In this document: piece by piece, positions 5,303-6,398 of the stretch
How positions within the stretch are numbered: position 1 is the stretch's first letter
How the letters are laid out: each line of letters starts with the position of its first letter
DNA from: DATAYF01 sp036272735
GTDB taxonomy: Bacteria; Chloroflexota; Ktedonobacteria; Ktedonobacterales; Ktedonobacteraceae
DNA: 6,398 nucleotides
Reading direction: 5' to 3'
Assembly (NCBI GenBank): GCA_036272735.1
Contig: DATAYF010000029.1
Location: forward strand, 1 to 6,398
The notes under the pieces: model-generated
What the model was told of the DNA's origin: nothing
Databases searched by the model: none
What the model saw: the letters and a program-made list of their open reading frames with translations, nothing else
Translations under genes and position numbers: made by a program

Positions 5303-5371
5303 ACGACGATGAGCTAGCTTATCACAGCAGACTCATCGCTTTAGAGAAGAGAGCATACAGGAGAAAAAGAA

Positions 5372-6121
5372 ATGGATCGCAGTATTACAAGAGATGAAAC
5401 GATTCGAGGGGATCAAGCGGCTTCCGAGACACAAGAGATAAGCGTCGCGTATATACGACCTGTGATCGCGGAACTCGTTGGAACGTTTGGCTTCATTTTC
5501 ATCGGCGCGGGATCGATTGTGGCGAATCAAATGACGCATGGAGCGCTGGGTACGTTAGGCATTGCGCTCGCGCACGGCCTGGGACTTGCGATCATGATCT
5601 GCATTTTCGGCGCGACTTCGGGAGCACATTTCAATCCGGCTGTGACTATCGGCCTGGCAGTAACAAACCGTATCAAACCTGCCCTGGCCTTGCTCTATAT
5701 TATCGCGCAACTGGTTGGTGCGACGCTCTCCGGCCTGGCGCTGCGCGTCATTTTCCCACCATCGGTCTGGGAAGTGGCGCAACTCGGCACGCCAATGCTT
5801 GGAACCGGCGTATCTTTCGGCCTGGGCGTCTTCGTTGAGGCGCTGCTGACCTTCTTCCTGGTCCTGGCGGTCTTTGGAACCGCTGTTGACGAGCGCGCGC
5901 CCAAAATTGGCGGCTTTGGCATCGGCCTGACGTTGATGGTCAGCATCCTTGTGGGCGGATCAATCAGCGGCGCGTCTCTGAATCCCGCGCGCACCTTCGG
6001 GCCCGCGCTCGCAGGTGGTTTCTGGACCAACGATCTTGTCTACTGGATTGGCCCAATCGTTGGGGCAATCATCGCGGCCCTGCTCTACCAATATGTGATC
6101 TTGCCACGCAAGAATCACTGA
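5372..6121 (+). CDS. MIP-family aquaporin with TIP-like selectivity filter
   Basis: The 249-aa inner-membrane channel has six transmembrane helices, starting near residue 29, and both NPA half-helices: SGAHFNPAVT (Asn88) and SGASLNPARTFGP (Asn204). Counting from the NPA asparagines as in AQP1, the aromatic/arginine filter positions are His68 (H2), Ile192 (H5), Ala201 (LE1) and Arg207 (LE2). His-Ile-Ala-Arg is typical of plant tonoplast intrinsic proteins, several of which pass water, hydrogen peroxide, urea or ammonia. It differs from Phe-His-Cys/Thr-Arg of strict water channels and from the Trp-Gly-Phe-Arg of GlpF. A hydrophilic stretch of about 27 residues precedes helix 1. AGGAGA (5359-5364) lies 7 bases before the start. 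It sits downstream of katA but behind a 213-bp repeat, so joint transcription is uncertain. Substrate is inference. Confidence 0.95.
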   Translation: MDRSITRDETIRGDQAASETQEISVAYIRPVIAELVGTFGFIFIGAGSIVANQMTHGALGTLGIALAHGLGLAIMICIFGATSGAHFNPAVTIGLAVTNRIKPALALLYIIAQLVGATLSGLALRVIFPPSVWEVAQLGTPMLGTGVSFGLGVFVEALLTFFLVLAVFGTAVDERAPKIGGFGIGLTLMVSILVGGSISGASLNPARTFGPALAGGFWTNDLVYWIGPIVGAIIAALLYQYVILPRKNH

Positions 6122-6164
6122 AGACGCTCCCGGGCTTGAGCATGGGGGATTCTGCGTGGTCCTT

Positions 6165-6203
6165 CCACGCTTCCACCCTTCCTCGTCTCAGGAGGAAGCG
6201 TGG
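6165..6203. repeat. 10-bp inverted repeat after the aquaporin gene
   Basis: CCACGCTTCC (6165-6174) and GGAAGCGTGG (6194-6203) are perfect complements around a 19-base loop, 44 bases after the stop codon. It may be the 3' hairpin of the aquaporin transcript. There is no T-tract on either side. Confidence 0.45.
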
Positions 6204-6260
6204 CTCTGGTGTTGGTTCGCGCGAGACTGGTGGGCTGAGGGGCTGCAGACGGACGCTGGC

Positions 6261-6398
6261 ATGAAGTAGGCCGCCAGCGCGGTGCTGACTCACGTCAGTC
6301 CGTTTCCAACGGCCCCTTCCCGAACCCGGCGGGCACCTTTCAGCGCACCGTGGCTCTCCAAGACGCACTTCGTCTGGAAAGGTCTGCTGGCTCATCCG
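6261..6398 (-). mobile_element. Group II intron, 3' end (domains IV-VI), runs off the right edge
   Basis: On the minus strand a domain V (6356-6322) is followed by a domain VI-like arm (about 6316-6263) whose base pairs GGCCG (6314-6310) with CGGCC. The 3' strand then reads GGCCTACTTCAT, which holds a candidate bulged branch-point A and ends in a typical AT intron terminus at 6261. Domain VI contains extra hairpins, including CTGAC-GTGA-GTCAG. Bases 6398-6357 would be the end of domain IV, and the reverse transcriptase gene, if present, lies outside the window. The intron is antisense to the aquaporin and ends 139 bases past its stop codon. Exact boundary is inferred from family pattern. Confidence 0.7.
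6322..6356 (-). ncRNA. Group II intron catalytic domain V
   Basis: The 35-base element folds as GAGCC / GGTTC at the base, CGG/CCG above it, a T opposite CCG bulge, then GCGCT-GAAA-GGTGC capped by a GAAA tetraloop. The AGC catalytic triad is in GAGCC. Canonical domain V is 34 bases; an extra A after GAGCC accounts for the added base and might weaken or inactivate the ribozyme. Confidence 0.75.

Larger units (their letters stand above)
4975..5371. other. Spacer between katA and the aquaporin gene
   Basis: This 397-bp stretch has no supported gene. It contains an 11-bp stem with two G-U pairs (5026-5036 with 5047-5057), a large inverted-repeat element (5062-5274) and a short palindrome (5290-5302). 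A 7-bp inverted repeat (5307-5313 CGATGAG with 5332-5338) and the aquaporin ribosome binding site AGGAGA (5359-5364) complete it. The long minus-strand frame through it continues antisense into katA and has no family features. No clear -35/-10 pair for the aquaporin was found. Confidence 0.65.

Noticed and set aside
6069..6395. Minus-strand frame of 108 codons at the right edge
   Set aside because: It covers the group II intron domains V-VI and then the end of the aquaporin in antisense. Composition is low-complexity Arg/Pro and no family fits.
1..6398. CRISPR arrays, tRNA or rRNA genes
   Set aside because: No regularly spaced repeats, no cloverleaf with a CCA-end context and no rRNA motifs were seen on either strand.

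Overview
The window looks like an insertion-rich accessory region of a mid-GC bacterium. The HemH (Bacillus-type Tyr13) and 1-Cys/2-Cys-like OhrR proteins, the IS6-type transposase, the group II intron end and the many small inverted-repeat elements would fit a large, repeat-rich genome such as a Ktedonobacteria-like Chloroflexota. That assignment is an inference from overall style and no marker in the window proves it.

Layout. Positions 1-141 are the end of an IS6-family insertion sequence whose transposase runs off the left edge (minus strand). An inverted-repeat element follows (204-315). Then come ohrR, a MarR-family organic-peroxide sensor (353-814, minus), and a 469-bp gene-free stretch holding two MITE-like inverted-repeat elements and a perfect 18-bp hairpin that overlaps the 3' end of hemH. 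hemH (ferrochelatase, 1284-2261, minus) is preceded on the same strand by a decayed hemE (uroporphyrinogen decarboxylase) pseudogene, about 2377-3209, with a missing N-terminus, three frameshifts and a nonsense codon. A divergent AT-rich control region (about 3225-3489) separates this hem unit from a plus-strand clade 3 catalase, katA (3490-4974). A 397-bp spacer carrying a 213-bp element with 27-bp terminal repeats leads to a plus-strand MIP-family aquaporin (5372-6121). The right edge is the 3' end of a group II intron in antisense orientation (6261-6398), recognised by its domain V and VI.

How the genes may work together. Catalase needs heme, ferrochelatase inserts the iron, OhrR senses peroxide, and the aquaporin has a TIP-like pore (His-Ile-Ala-Arg) of a kind that in plants can pass hydrogen peroxide. 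Between katA and the hem unit lie two back-to-back sigma-A-like promoters. An OhrR-box-like palindrome, TAATTGC-GT-GCAATTA, sits directly beside the minus-strand -35 box, and a weaker copy sits inside the katA promoter spacer. The most interesting hypothesis here is that this is a peroxide-responsive heme/catalase/channel locus under OhrR-like control. The genes and promoters are read from sequence. The regulatory link is inference.
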